Assembly: GCF_014168535.1 (NCBI RefSeq)
Contig: NZ_CP060007.1
Coordinates: 186,001 to 250,000 of the forward strand
Direction: 5' to 3'
Origin: Lacibacter sediminis
GTDB taxonomy: Bacteria > Bacteroidota > Bacteroidia > Chitinophagales > Chitinophagaceae
DNA length: 64,000 nucleotides
The notes below the pieces were generated by a model that was given only the letters and a program-made list of their open reading frames with translations, was not told the DNA's origin and did not search any database. Below, piece by piece: positions 8,298 through 18,568 of this stretch. How positions within the stretch are numbered: position 1 is the stretch's first letter; every line of letters begins with the position of its first letter. The translations under genes were made by a program, and so were the position numbers.

Positions 8298-10214
8298 TTA
8301 ATTGAGTTTTCCTTTTGGTTCTTCTTTTTTCAAATACTTATCAAGGAACTTCAGCGTTTCTGCTGCTGCTTTTATTTGGTTTTCTTTTTTTACAAAACCA
8401 TGTCCTTCATCGGGGAACAAAACATATTCAACAGGCGTGCCGTTCTTTTTCGCACCTGCTACTATTTCATCGCTTTCAACTTGTAATACACGAGGATCAT
8501 TACTTCCCTGCAACACAAGCAAAGGTGTTTTGATCTTATCTGTATTAAACAGTGGTGAAATGTTTTTTAAACGTACTGAATCTTCCGAGGACGGATCACC
8601 CATCTCATCGTACAAGGCCACTTTAAAACTTTCCCAATAAGGAGGGATGCTTCTTAGTGTGCGTATCCAGTTGGTAACACCAAACAGATCAACACCCACG
8701 GCAAACTCCTTTGGATATTGAATGATACCTGCAAGACTCATGAAGCCACCATAGCTTCCGCCGTAAATGCCAATCTTACTACTATCGATATACTCTTGTT
8801 CAGCTAACCATTTTTTACCCCACACACAATCCTTCAGATCTTTATCACCATGATTTTGATTATCCATTTTATAAAATGCTTTACCATAACCACTGCTACC
8901 CCTGTTGTTAACTGCGAGAACAGCGTAACCATGATTTACGAAATACTGTATGCTGGTAGAATAGCCTGCACGACTTTGACCGCCCGGTCCACCATGCACC
9001 CATACTAATGCCGGAACTTTATTGCTTGAAGATGCATTATGCGGTTTATAATACACAGCAGGAATTTCCTGTCCATCGAACGATTTAAAACGAACGATCT
9101 CTGCATCAACAAGATCCTCACTAGCTACTTCAGGATTTAATGTTTTGGTTAACTGCTTTAATTCTTTTGTTTCGATGTTATAGAGGTATTTGTTAGCGCT
9201 GCTTCTATCGCTTACAACAGTAAGGAGCATTTTTGTTTAGCTTGGAGAGATGGTAACACCTGCAATGTAACCGCCTTCTATTTTTGGCATCTCCAGTTCT
9301 TTACCGCTTGCATGATCGAAGAGAAGCACTTTGTCTCTTGCATCTTCATTAATGCCGATCACATGGTATTTTCCTTTTTCACTGATCGACATATAGCTTA
9401 CGTCCCAGTTGGTATTGAAGAAATTTTCTTTAGTACCTGTTTCAAGATTGTATTTTACCACGTAGGTAAAATCCTTCCCTTCGTTTGTGATGTAGTAAAG
9501 ATGTGTGTCTGTTGTTTCAAAACCAGTTGGATAATAGGTGGCATCGCCTAAACTGTCTGTCGAGAGCTTTTTTGTTTGTTTTGACTGTGCATCGAAGAGA
9601 TACATTTCATTCTTATCACTCGTAACCGATTTCGTTAACACAAGCCAACGTTCATTAAATGAAATACTTCCAACATCGAGACCGCTGTCGTTCTTATACA
9701 GCATTTTTGGTTTCCAATCGGTACTGTCCATTTTATATACGTCAAAAAATTGGGGGTTACGGTTATTGCTCCCATAGTAAAAAGAACGCTTGTCTTTTGT
9801 CCAGCCGTAAAACATTGCTTTTTCTTTTTCTCCCGGTGTGAGGTCGGTAACTGTTCCATTTCTTCGTTGTAAATAGATGTGATCATTCTCATTACCACCT
9901 TTATCGGCACTGTAAAGAAAATCATCTGTGCCAGGTAGATAGTCTACCGCAAAGAATGATTCTTTGGTTGACGAAGTGAGCGGCTTAACGGTGGTGTCAG
10001 CAAGACTTAGTTCGTACACGTTGTAGATCTTAGATCGGTTACTGTTAATAAGGATGCGGTTTTCATCTTTACTGAACGAGCCACCACCAACTCCTTCGGT
10101 TTGAAAGAATTGTTCGATCGTGTACTGTTTTACTTCCCGTGGAGCTTTTGCCTGCTCCTTGCAGCCCCACATCAGCAAGGCAATGATGATAAGTGAAGGA
10201 CAAATTTTTTGCAT
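8298..10214 (-). pseudogene. S9 family prolyl oligopeptidase lipoprotein gene split by an in-frame TAA
   Basis: Two same-frame pieces: 9237-10214 (325 residues, lipobox MWGC, beta-propeller half) and 8298-9230 (310 residues from an internal ATG, alpha/beta hydrolase half). They are separated only by TAA-ACA-AAA. Read through, the product would be about 638 residues, normal for S9 oligopeptidases. The reading ISPS-[stop]-TKMLLTVVSDRS continues the last propeller blade without any frame change. The hydrolase half keeps a full triad (Ser159 in GGSYGGF, Asp245 in GSNDP, His277 in EGHGF, fragment numbering). I see no ribosome-binding site before the internal ATG. The likely cause is a single-base nonsense change (for example from AAA, CAA or GAA) or a sequencing error; re-initiated translation as two chains is less likely. 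Intact members cleave peptides in the periplasm. Confidence 0.85.
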
Positions 10215-10274
10215 AGCAATTTGTTTTTAGAAGTAAAAAATAGGTAAACAAAGAGGAAATTGCAAACCACCTGT

Positions 10275-10308
10275 AAAAAAAAGCCCCCCGATTTATCGGG
10301 GGGCTTTT
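10275..10308 (-). terminator. Terminator of the DUF4920 gene
   Basis: Stem AAGCCCCCCGAT / ATCGGGGGGCTT (10281-10306) with loop TT, followed on the minus strand by an eight-T run. It lies just downstream of the gene ending at 10328 and upstream of the S9 peptidase. Confidence 0.92.
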
Positions 10309-10327
10309 AATCTTTTAGATCGTATAA

Positions 10328-10798
10328 TTATAGTACCAATACTCCTTTTGCAACAAACTGCACTTCCTTCTTCGCTTCTTTGATCTTGTTTATTTCGTCT
10401 TTGCTTTTGCCTGCATCTTCAGCATAATGTTTTTGCTGTTTTACACTCACTTCTTTTACTGTTGCTTCACCTTCAAGTACCACGGTTTGGCCGGCAAGAT
10501 TCTTTGGCATAAAGAAAGCATAGTCTTTAAATTTCACCATAATGGTTTCGCCATTGCCTTTGTCAACCTTCATCCAGCAACCTTTTTCCTGGCATACTTC
10601 AGTTACTTTACCGGTGATCTTACCACTGAATTTACCGGCGCTTTGCACCTGCTCTTCCATGTTGGCAATGGTGATCACATCTTTATTTTCAGTTCCTGCT
10701 CCATAGGTTACGCCTTTTTCTGCAGGCTTGGGGCTGTTTTGAGCAACGGCAGTTAAGGTTACAAACGCCGCCACCAGTACAAAAGAAAGTTTTTTCAT
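10328..10798 (-). CDS. DUF4920 family secreted protein
   Basis: 156 residues from the ATG at 10798; a TTG two codons upstream is less likely. A signal peptide ends in AVAQ. The mature part has a GKFSGKITGKVTEVC segment, a CQEKGCWM pair of cysteines and a FFMPKNLAGQTVVLEGEA strand, an OB-fold-like DUF4920 pattern. The C-terminal third is charged and lysine-rich. The two cysteines could form a disulfide or bind a metal in the periplasm; the function is unknown. It stands alone with its own promoter (10818-10848) and terminator. Confidence 0.85.
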   Translation of the reverse strand: MKKLSFVLVAAFVTLTAVAQNSPKPAEKGVTYGAGTENKDVITIANMEEQVQSAGKFSGKITGKVTEVCQEKGCWMKVDKGNGETIMVKFKDYAFFMPKNLAGQTVVLEGEATVKEVSVKQQKHYAEDAGKSKDEINKIKEAKKEVQFVAKGVLVL

Positions 10799-10817
10799 AA
10801 TCAAAAATTTTGAAAAG

Positions 10818-10848
10818 CAAAGGTAGTGTTATGTATGAATGAAGCAAA
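10818..10848 (-). promoter_or_regulatory. Bacteroidota-type promoter of the DUF4920 gene
   Basis: Read on the minus strand: -33 TTTG (10848-10845), 19-nt spacer, -7 TAccTTTG (10825-10818), then about 20 nt to the ATG. This matches the sigma-ABfr consensus. Confidence 0.75.
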
Positions 10849-10886
10849 TGAACATTGTTAAAATATGCTTTCGGGTATAGCTGCAA

Positions 10887-13800
10887 TTACCGCAACAAAT
10901 GAACAAGCCCCGACTTTCGTTTTACTATACTACCCGGAGCTTTAAATTGATAAATACAAATCCAGCTAAAGGTCCCCGGATCATAGGGCTTCCCTTTATA
11001 AGTTCCATCCCAACCGGTTAAAGGATCGGTTGTTTCAAATATCAACATTCCCCATCGATCGTAAATACGTAACCGATAAGTTTCGAGAATGCCCCATACC
11101 ATGGGCTGAAACAAATCATTTAGTTGATCCTTATTCGGCGTAAAACCATTGGGGAAATTAAGATCAATGACACAGTCTTTATACTTTACATCAATTGTAT
11201 CACGGTTTTTGCAGCCATCATTATTCGTTGCTTCTAACCAATAGTTGCCGGGCTGTGTAACATTGATGCGGTTGGTTCTGCCGCCATTACTCCATAAGTA
11301 TCCGGCATAGTTCTGAAGCGCCTCTAACTGAACAGAAGATCCGGGACAAAAACTAATAGTATCTGCAAGGAAGTTTTGGGGCAGTTGCTTCAATGGCAAC
11401 ACTTTAATACTATCCGCAGCATTGCAGCCATTGCTATCTTTCACCTTTACCCAATACAAACCAGGCGATGAAATTCTGATACTGCTTGCGTTTGAGCCAT
11501 CCTGCCAGCTATAATTCGAATAAACACCTGGTGATAAAATAATGCTGCTGCCAATACAGAACGATGTGTCGCCGCCGAGTTGTAATAACGGGTTCGCAAA
11601 CACATTTGTAATTCGAACAGTATCGAACGAACTGCAACCGTTAGCTGCAGTTGCTTTAACAAAGTAGTTGGCGGCTGCATTTACAGTAATTTGTTTTGTG
11701 TTCATTCCGTTGCTCCACGCATAGGAAACAAAACCATTACCAGCATCAAACACCACACTGTTACCCTTACAAAAAGCGGTATCATTTCCCAATTTTATGG
11801 TCGGCGAAGTGTTAACTGTAATTAAAACAGAATCAAGCACCGGGCAGGCATTTGGTGTAAAAGCCTTAACGGTATAAATCCTGCTCGTTTTAGGATACAC
11901 CTGTACTGATGCACTACTGATTTGTTTTAAATCGGATTGTGGATACCAGTTGTATCGTTCGAAACCTGCAACGGCCGAAATAAGCAAGCTATCGTTATTA
12001 CATTTCACAAACGTGCCCGCTTCTATTTTAAATAAAGAAGATGCATCGCCTGTAACAACTACAGTATCTCTGAATATATTATTGCAATTGTCGGTTACGG
12101 CAACATGATAAGTACCAGGACCATCTACAATGAATGTAGAATCTGTACTTCCGTTCTGCCACAAATACGATTGAAAACCGGCTGATGCATTTAATCTGAT
12201 CAAAGAATCTTTGCAAAGAACTTTATCAGCACCAAGATTTAATAAAGCTGGAGAAGCAATTACCTGTACCATCATACTGTCTTTATAAACGGAGCAGCCA
12301 TTAAATAATTCAACGTTTAATTTAAAATTTCCGGGTTTTGTAAACCGCACAGTTAAGGTTGAATCTGTTTGTTGTATCAAACGATAGTGACTGCTATCGA
12401 AACTCCACATTGGTATTAACGTACAACCGGCTGATCTGATAAATTTGAAACTTTGGTTTTGTGCTGTATCGCAAATTTGTGTAGGTCCGTTTACTGCAAT
12501 TGACTGGCAACTTGGTTGAGACACGCAATAAATTCCGTTTTGATTAATCGACAGCGGTTGTAATGGTACGGGCTGAGTTACCGGTGTTAAAGCAAACAGA
12601 TTGATGTCTGATAAAGTAATGTTTGAAACAGTTACTGCCTCATCAACAAGGCTGAGTGGAAGTGGTTCTGATAAGCAAGTGCCCGAAGATCCATCAGGTA
12701 ATTTTTTTTCGAGATAAAAGTCAGCTTCATAATCTGCCTGGGAATAGTTAATCCCAATTTCGTAAATAGAACCATCGGTTGCTTCTGCTGCCTGGTAAGT
12801 ATATCCAAAGCCTCCAAACCGTTGTGTTTTTTTGCTCAGCTTAACATTCAGATTAGGATCTAGTCGCCAAAAGGCTTTAAACACTTTGTTGGGGTAATTG
12901 ATGTAATCCCTGTAATGTACATTATAAACCAAATCTCCATTTCGGGCCACAAAAGCGCCACCGGTTATTTGCTCCGAACTGTTTAATGCAAATCTCTTTG
13001 ATGTTAATACGGTTCCGTTTACGTCTGAAGTAAGTGCAAACGGAAAGGATGCCCCGTTACGCACACTGGCATTTCCGTTGAAATATAATTTGCCGTTATT
13101 AAATCCTGCAATTGTTAAGTTTAAATCTTTACTGGCTTGTGCATATTCTTTTGCCCATGTAATTGAACCATTAGCTGTATTAAACTTAGTAAGCATAAAC
13201 TTCCAGTTATTGTCATAATTATAGTTTATACCTATAAATAAATCATTCCCTATGGTGAAAGGCGCTCCATTCCAGAATATATAATATTGATGACCCGTAG
13301 GAATAAAGGATTTGATCCACACAATATTACCGGTGTTATCAAGCTTAACGACAGAGGCATCGGTATTAAAACCTGTAGCCCGATAAAAGAGCAGGTAGAT
13401 ATTTGACGATGCATCTTCACACATACCAGAATAATTATACCCCGGTACCATTGTATAACTTTTGCTGCTAACTTGATTAAACTGCGGATCATATTTGGTT
13501 AAAGCAAACAACACTGTACTGAGCGGACCTCTGTTACTTGTTAGTACGGCAATATTTCCATCTTTTGCCGTTATATGTTCAAGCACAGTTGAGCCAAATA
13601 TTGTTGTGCCGTTTTCTGTAAAACCAAATTTTCTGCGGAGCTGTAACCGTCCATTTTTATCGAGCCTTAAAAGCATTCCGCTGTTATCGGTTACACCGCT
13701 TAAAATAACAACACTATCCTGCACTGTACTTAACGAAATAGCAACATCATTGTAAGTGGTGCTTCGGTATTGTTTTACAAAGGTGGGAAGGCAGGTATCT

Positions 13801-15287
13801 TCCTGTATCTGTGGCGGGCAGTAAATCTGTTTGCAACTGGTTGTAACCATTGCTGCATAATCAGCCACTGCTAAAGAGACAGCTGAAAAGCCAACTGTTA
13901 TATTTGTTTGAACTGCAGGTAAAAGCGGCAAACTATACAGCGAATCTTTTTTTGCAATGGCTGCTTTTGATAGCGGGCATAATGGCATCATCCCTGTGCT
14001 ATCGGTTTTTACCACAAATACTTTGGAACCATTAGTTCCATCGTTAATTGTACCTGCTGCCAAAAAACCACCGTCAACAGTTTTCTCTCCGGCAGTAATA
14101 TTTGTTGTTACAGATGAAAAGCCAATTGAAAAACTGAGGTGCGATTTTACGGACGATTCGGGTCCGTTTTTAATCCAATTCCATTCCTGTGATGAGCCTG
14201 ATGGCGAATAAAAAATAAAATCATTCCACATGGCTGTTGCTAAAGAAGCACTAGGTGACAACGAACTATTTGTGTTGTATACTTCAAACATATTGGGCGA
14301 CCATCCCGTTACCCAAGACCGGAACAGTGCGTAATCAGCACCGTTACTTGATACAAGACCTATAACAAGAGGGGCCGAATTGAAAGAAGCAGCTTGCTTA
14401 AATATCACATGTTTTCCTTGTGCAGGACCACCTAATTTTTTCTGCCACTCAACAATACCTGATGTTGGATTAATGCACACAACATTACCAACTTTGTAAC
14501 CTGAGTCGGTGCCGGTGCTAACGATGTAATATTTATAGTTACTCTGGTTTTGAACAGCAATACATTTTACTGTTGCTGATATTTGCAGCTTACGTGCCCA
14601 GTTAACAGTGCCTGATGCAGAAACAGAACAGTAGGTAACTAACAAACCGTTATCTGCAGCAATTAAAAAATTTCCGTTGGGTGTTTCGTCAACGTCGGCA
14701 GCAAAAAGATTACCAGCAGTTACATCATTTAACAAACGGCTCCAAAGCAATATGCCGGTAGCATTCATAAAAAGAACGAGCACGTCTGTTTTATTTGTCG
14801 ATAGGTTTTTGCTGTTACCGATTACAATAAAATTGCCATCGGAAGTTTTCTTCATTTTTACAATCGTTTCGTTACTGCCTGCCGTTCCAACAGTTTTAGC
14901 CCATTTAATATCACCTCCGGCATTTAAACAAAAGAGATATGCATCTGTTTCCGCTGTACCGTTTTTTTGTACGCTGCCACCAAAAACAATATCTCCATTA
15001 CCAATTGCTGCTGAGCAATTAACGTCTTCATTGTTCCCATTTATACCAATTTTTTCTTTGTAAGTAAAAGTTTGACAAGTGTCAGTGTCTTTAAAAGAAA
15101 TTCGTTGAATTTCTTGCTTTAATCTGGTTGGTGATTTGACTTTCGAATTAGTATTTGAAAAAAAACTATTCTGCGTTTTGCTTCTTTCAGAAATAAAAGA
15201 AGCTGGCAATCGACTTTCATTTGTTTGGGCAAAGGCAAGTGTAAACTGTAAAAAGAAAAGGGTAAAACAGAAAAAACGTACAGGCAT
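10887..15287 (-). CDS. Large T9SS type B secreted protein with repeated Ig/PKD-like modules
   Basis: 1466 residues from the ATG at 15287, with a signal peptide ending FAQ. The N-terminal two thirds hold propeller-like repeats of the form DGGFLAAG / DGNIAVLTSN around lines of Trp-Ala-Lys. The last third has at least four tandem modules of one plan (LGxD..FC.G....L......Y.W.NG....I.V...G.Y.V...N.C), typical of adhesive Ig-like repeats. The final roughly 90 residues are the gliding-motility-type C-terminal domain (FPNGFTPNKDQLND, then YDRWGMLIFE and GWDGTYKGKPYDPGTFSW), the type B sorting signal of the type IX secretion system. It should be exported to the cell surface or released; its ligand is unknown. 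Flanking genes are not functionally linked. Confidence 0.9.
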   Translation of the reverse strand: MPVRFFCFTLFFLQFTLAFAQTNESRLPASFISERSKTQNSFFSNTNSKVKSPTRLKQEIQRISFKDTDTCQTFTYKEKIGINGNNEDVNCSAAIGNGDIVFGGSVQKNGTAETDAYLFCLNAGGDIKWAKTVGTAGSNETIVKMKKTSDGNFIVIGNSKNLSTNKTDVLVLFMNATGILLWSRLLNDVTAGNLFAADVDETPNGNFLIAADNGLLVTYCSVSASGTVNWARKLQISATVKCIAVQNQSNYKYYIVSTGTDSGYKVGNVVCINPTSGIVEWQKKLGGPAQGKHVIFKQAASFNSAPLVIGLVSSNGADYALFRSWVTGWSPNMFEVYNTNSSLSPSASLATAMWNDFIFYSPSGSSQEWNWIKNGPESSVKSHLSFSIGFSSVTTNITAGEKTVDGGFLAAGTINDGTNGSKVFVVKTDSTGMMPLCPLSKAAIAKKDSLYSLPLLPAVQTNITVGFSAVSLAVADYAAMVTTSCKQIYCPPQIQEDTCLPTFVKQYRSTTYNDVAISLSTVQDSVVILSGVTDNSGMLLRLDKNGRLQLRRKFGFTENGTTIFGSTVLEHITAKDGNIAVLTSNRGPLSTVLFALTKYDPQFNQVSSKSYTMVPGYNYSGMCEDASSNIYLLFYRATGFNTDASVVKLDNTGNIVWIKSFIPTGHQYYIFWNGAPFTIGNDLFIGINYNYDNNWKFMLTKFNTANGSITWAKEYAQASKDLNLTIAGFNNGKLYFNGNASVRNGASFPFALTSDVNGTVLTSKRFALNSSEQITGGAFVARNGDLVYNVHYRDYINYPNKVFKAFWRLDPNLNVKLSKKTQRFGGFGYTYQAAEATDGSIYEIGINYSQADYEADFYLEKKLPDGSSGTCLSEPLPLSLVDEAVTVSNITLSDINLFALTPVTQPVPLQPLSINQNGIYCVSQPSCQSIAVNGPTQICDTAQNQSFKFIRSAGCTLIPMWSFDSSHYRLIQQTDSTLTVRFTKPGNFKLNVELFNGCSVYKDSMMVQVIASPALLNLGADKVLCKDSLIRLNASAGFQSYLWQNGSTDSTFIVDGPGTYHVAVTDNCNNIFRDTVVVTGDASSLFKIEAGTFVKCNNDSLLISAVAGFERYNWYPQSDLKQISSASVQVYPKTSRIYTVKAFTPNACPVLDSVLITVNTSPTIKLGNDTAFCKGNSVVFDAGNGFVSYAWSNGMNTKQITVNAAANYFVKATAANGCSSFDTVRITNVFANPLLQLGGDTSFCIGSSIILSPGVYSNYSWQDGSNASSIRISSPGLYWVKVKDSNGCNAADSIKVLPLKQLPQNFLADTISFCPGSSVQLEALQNYAGYLWSNGGRTNRINVTQPGNYWLEATNNDGCKNRDTIDVKYKDCVIDLNFPNGFTPNKDQLNDLFQPMVWGILETYRLRIYDRWGMLIFETTDPLTGWDGTYKGKPYDPGTFSWICIYQFKAPGSIVKRKSGLVHLLR

Positions 15288-15412
15288 CAATACATAGTTC
15301 AATGTGAGTTATAAAAATAGAAAAAGACGGTCAAACCACCACTTGCGGTTTACCCTTATTTTATGTCATGAGTGCACTACAAAGCTGGCTCCATGAAAAA
15401 AATGCTAAAATA

Positions 15413-15444
15413 TTTGGCTTCTAAAATAATTAGTTTTACGTTTG
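15413..15444 (+). promoter_or_regulatory. recA promoter (TTTG-N20-TAcgTTTG)
   Basis: -33 TTTG at 15413-15416, 20-nt spacer, -7 TAcgTTTG at 15437-15444. The expected start of transcription near 15451 rules out the upstream in-frame starts and leaves the ATGs at 15483 and 15525. Confidence 0.75.
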
Positions 15445-15524
15445 CTAAACAAATTAGTGTGAACAAACAAAACAAACCCGTTATGGAAGAGACTTTAATT
15501 TTGGAGAAACCAAAAAAGGAAAAA

Positions 15525-16556
15525 ATGAGTAAAGAGAGCGTCAATGTTAATACCGAGAAGCTCAAAGCGTTAAAGCTCACCATCGACAAGATTGACAAGG
15601 ATTACGGAAAAGGCAGTGTAATGATGATGAATGAAAAAGGTGTCAATGAAATTGAAGCCATTTCAACCGGCTCAATTGGTCTTGATACTGCCTTAGGCAT
15701 TGGTGGGGTACCAAGAGGAAGAGTGATTGAGATCTACGGACCTGAAAGTAGTGGTAAAACAACCATCGCTACACATATTATTGCTGAAGCACAAAAGAAG
15801 GGCGGCATCTGCGCCATCATTGATGCGGAACATGCATTTGACAGTGCCTATGCACAAAAGTTGGGTGTTGATGTAGATAATCTGCTGATCTCTCAGCCGG
15901 ATTATGGCGAACAGGCATTGGAAATTGCCGATCGTTTAATTCTTTCCGGTGCACTAGATGTGGTAGTAATCGACTCCGTTGCAGCCTTGGTTCCAAAAAG
16001 TGAATTGGAAGGTGAGATGGGCGATAGCAAAATGGGCTTGCAGGCACGTTTAATGAGCCAGGCTTTGCGTAAGCTTACGGCTACGATTCATAAAACAAAT
16101 ACGATTTGCATATTCATTAACCAGTTGCGTGAAAAAATTGGTGTGATGTTCGGTAACCCCGAAACAACCACAGGTGGTAATGCGCTGAAGTTCTATGCAT
16201 CGGTTCGTTTGGATATCCGTCGTATGAGCCAGATCAAAGATGGCGATGAAGCAATTGGTAACCGTGTAAAAGTGAAAGTGGTAAAGAATAAAGTGGCTCC
16301 TCCGTTCAAAGCTGCTGAGTTCGATATCATCTTTGGTGAAGGTGTAAGTAAAACAGGTGAGATCATTGACATGGGTGTTGATCTTGCTATTATTCAGAAA
16401 AGCGGTAGCTGGTACAGCTACAATGGCGATAAGCTTGGACAAGGTAGAGATGCAGTAAAAAATCTCCTGCTTGACAATCCGGGTATGGCCAATGAAATTG
16501 AAGCGAAGATTCGTGAAAAGATAAAAGAAATTCAAAACGGAGCAGCAGCTTCGTAA
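15525..16556 (+). CDS. recA: Recombinase RecA
   Basis: 343 residues from the ATG at 15525, which has an AGGA-type ribosome site 5-8 nt upstream; ATG 15483 would add 14 residues and cannot be excluded. The RecA core is complete: Walker [10 protein letters not shown] (72-80), the [11 protein letters not shown]alker B strand, the [11 protein letters not shown]2-region segment and the [14 protein letters not shown] signature. It forms ATP-dependent filaments on single-stranded DNA for strand exchange and induces LexA cleavage. Single gene with its own promoter and terminator. No SOS box was identified, and lexA is not in the window. Confidence 0.98.
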   Translation: MSKESVNVNTEKLKALKLTIDKIDKDYGKGSVMMMNEKGVNEIEAISTGSIGLDTALGIGGVPRGRVIEIYGPESSGKTTIATHIIAEAQKKGGICAIIDAEHAFDSAYAQKLGVDVDNLLISQPDYGEQALEIADRLILSGALDVVVIDSVAALVPKSELEGEMGDSKMGLQARLMSQALRKLTATIHKTNTICIFINQLREKIGVMFGNPETTTGGNALKFYASVRLDIRRMSQIKDGDEAIGNRVKVKVVKNKVAPPFKAAEFDIIFGEGVSKTGEIIDMGVDLAIIQKSGSWYSYNGDKLGQGRDAVKNLLLDNPGMANEIEAKIREKIKEIQNGAAAS

Positions 16557-16580
16557 ACTTCGGGTTTGTTTGTAAGTACC

Positions 16581-16620
16581 GGCCTTTCGTTAGCAGCAAT
16601 GCGAAACGGAGGGCCTTTTC
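16581..16620 (+). terminator. recA terminator
   Basis: An 11-bp stem (16581-16591 with 16605-16615, two G-T pairs) followed by TTTT, 25 nt after the recA stop. Confidence 0.75.
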
Positions 16621-16753
16621 ATTTGTCGGTATTCTAACGGAAGGCATTGGTTGAGAGGATGAATAGATATACTTTCGTTAAGTAAAAATTAAATGGCTGA
16701 TGAATCACCTGTTGGGTGACACGAACAGTTTAATTAACCTCAAAACAATTCAT

Positions 16754-17254
16754 ATGAAAAAGTTGGTGCAGTTTGTTGCGATGGCAGCATGTTGTTTTCT
16801 GTTGATGGGATGCCCTTATGAAACAGAAGTGCCAATCAGTGAACCAACAGTAAAGTTTCCTGCTGAGCTGCTTGGCAAGTGGGAACCGAAAAGTTCGAGT
16901 GATGAGATCATCATGATCAAAAGGAAAACAGATTACATTGTCAATATCAGCAAAACAAAGAAAGAACCAAAAGAAGATAATACGCCGGAAGAATATGAAG
17001 CTTTTCTCTCAGAAGTTGATGCTGTTAAATTCCTGAATATTTCTGAGCTAAAAGAACAAGGATCAGATGCAAGCTATTGCTTGTATAAATTTGAAGTATC
17101 TGAAAATGGTTCACGCATAACACTCAATGCCGTTACAGAAAACATCGATGAACAATTCAGTAGCTCCGCAGAATTAAAATCGTTTATTCAAAAGAACATG
17201 CACTTATCTTTCTTTTATGAAAAAGAAGAGGAGATATACCAACGAATGAAATAG
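16754..17254 (+). CDS. Hypothetical lipoprotein
   Basis: 166 residues from the ATG at 16754, with a lipoprotein signal (FLLMGC, Cys20). The mature region starts with FPAELLGKWEPKSSSDEI, a lipocalin-like or META-like opening for a small beta-sheet protein (inferred from the LxGKW pattern), and ends in a highly charged, Glu/Lys-rich tail. I do not recognise a family with certainty. It is monocistronic; a promoter-like TTG-N20-TActTTCG lies at 16647-16677. The upstream ATG at 16700 would spoil the signal peptide. Confidence 0.75.
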   Translation: MKKLVQFVAMAACCFLLMGCPYETEVPISEPTVKFPAELLGKWEPKSSSDEIIMIKRKTDYIVNISKTKKEPKEDNTPEEYEAFLSEVDAVKFLNISELKEQGSDASYCLYKFEVSENGSRITLNAVTENIDEQFSSSAELKSFIQKNMHLSFFYEKEEEIYQRMK

Positions 17255-17282
17255 TAAATATGATAGTACCCGGTTGGCACCT

Positions 17283-18503
17283 CTAGCCGTGTATAGTGCC
17301 AATAGAACCATTCTCTGTTTTCAGCAACTCAAATACTTTTTGCGGCTGCAAACCTTTCTCTGTTTGATGTGATACATACAACACAGCAGTACTTGTTTCA
17401 GCAGCAAGTTTGTTGATGAGCTGAATAATTTTTTCTGTATTTGTAGCATCAAGCCCCATCAAAGGCTCATCGAGAATTAATAATGGCGGGTGTTTTACCA
17501 TTGCTCTTGCAACCAATGCTAAGCGTTGTTCACCTTGTGTAAGTTTTGAAAAAGCTGTGTTAGCTTTATGTTGTAATTGTAATAATTGCAGCCACTCATA
17601 GGCAGAACGTAGTTGCATATCGCTTGGAATTGTATACAGACCAATAGAATCAACAAATCCCGATACGATCATGTGCAGTAGTGTATGTCTTGTGCTGAAA
17701 AGATCTGTCATAGCAGGCGTGAGATAACCAATCTTATCTTTAATATCCCACACACTTTCACCACTACCTTTTTTTCTTCCAAAAATATAGAGTTGTTGCC
17801 CATAACCTTTTACATTATCGCCGGTGATCATGGTGAGCAAGGTTGTTTTGCCTGAACCGTTCGGTCCTTTTAATTGCCAGAATTCACCGGCATTAATTCT
17901 CCAGTTGATCTGTTGTAATACTTGTCGGCTATCATAACTAACATGTACATCTGTAAAGCGAACAAGTTCTGTTGTGGAAAGTTTGTAGTGATGCAAAGGA
18001 GAGGGTACAGGTGCATCATCAACATGAATTTCATCATCAGTATTGCCTTCAAGAGGAACAAACTCACCAGCACTAACCATTAACCTGTTTTCAATAAAGG
18101 GGAGAAGATCACGCTTTCGATGTGTAAGTTGAATAAGAAGTGTGTGTGCTCCAGCAAGTTTTAATTCTTCTTTAAATGATGTCTGTGCAGCGGTATCCAA
18201 ATTGTCGAATACATTATCTAAAATAAGAACGCCTGGTTTTAATGATAATAAATGCTGGAGTAATACTTTCTTTTGTTCACCACTCGACATGGAACGTAGC
18301 GTTTGCTTCCTTGTTGCTTCAATACCGCTATAACCATGAATATCCTCCTCCAATAAATATTGCTGCACAGTGTAAGCAGAGAATAGAACAGCATCAGAAC
18401 TGTTGAATGAAGCAAATAAACCGGGTGCTTTTTTATCCAACAGTTGCTGAATAAAATTTTGTTTGTTGAAAGTGTTGGAAAGAAAAATAGCATAGTGCTG
18501 CAT
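17283..18503 (-). CDS. ModF-like ABC ATPase with a degenerate first domain
   Basis: 406 residues containing two ABC ATPase halves. The second (about 180-406) is complete: Walker A GPNGSGKTT (213-221), signature LTQGEQ, Walker B LLILDEP. The first (1-150) keeps a signature (SSGEQ, 73-77) and a Walker B-like LILDN with Asn97 where the catalytic Glu should be, and it has no recognisable Walker A. Overall plan and length resemble ModF/PhrA-type tandem ATPases, which are linked to molybdate uptake but lack membrane partners. No permease or mod gene is adjacent, so the substrate is unassigned. ATG at 18503; the stop lies 29 nt from the convergent lipoprotein gene. Confidence 0.85.
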   Translation of the reverse strand: MQHYAIFLSNTFNKQNFIQQLLDKKAPGLFASFNSSDAVLFSAYTVQQYLLEEDIHGYSGIEATRKQTLRSMSSGEQKKVLLQHLLSLKPGVLILDNVFDNLDTAAQTSFKEELKLAGAHTLLIQLTHRKRDLLPFIENRLMVSAGEFVPLEGNTDDEIHVDDAPVPSPLHHYKLSTTELVRFTDVHVSYDSRQVLQQINWRINAGEFWQLKGPNGSGKTTLLTMITGDNVKGYGQQLYIFGRKKGSGESVWDIKDKIGYLTPAMTDLFSTRHTLLHMIVSGFVDSIGLYTIPSDMQLRSAYEWLQLLQLQHKANTAFSKLTQGEQRLALVARAMVKHPPLLILDEPLMGLDATNTEKIIQLINKLAAETSTAVLYVSHQTEKGLQPQKVFELLKTENGSIGTIHG

Positions 18504-18568
18504 AGCACGAAGATAAATTACTGAATGCTACGGTGAGTCACCCGCTGTATTTTAGGATGGCGTGTTGG

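Noticed and set aside
8298..9230. Hydrolase half as a separate small S9 peptidase gene
   Set aside because: It lacks a start signal and continues the propeller half in the same frame across a single stop codon, so one broken gene explains it better.
16050..16535. 161-residue minus-strand open frame inside recA
   Set aside because: Antisense shadow of recA, which is one of the most certain genes in the window.
17274..17302. TTGGCAC / GTGCCAA inverted repeat as a terminator
   Set aside because: It overlaps the end of the ABC ATPase coding region and has no T-run on either strand.
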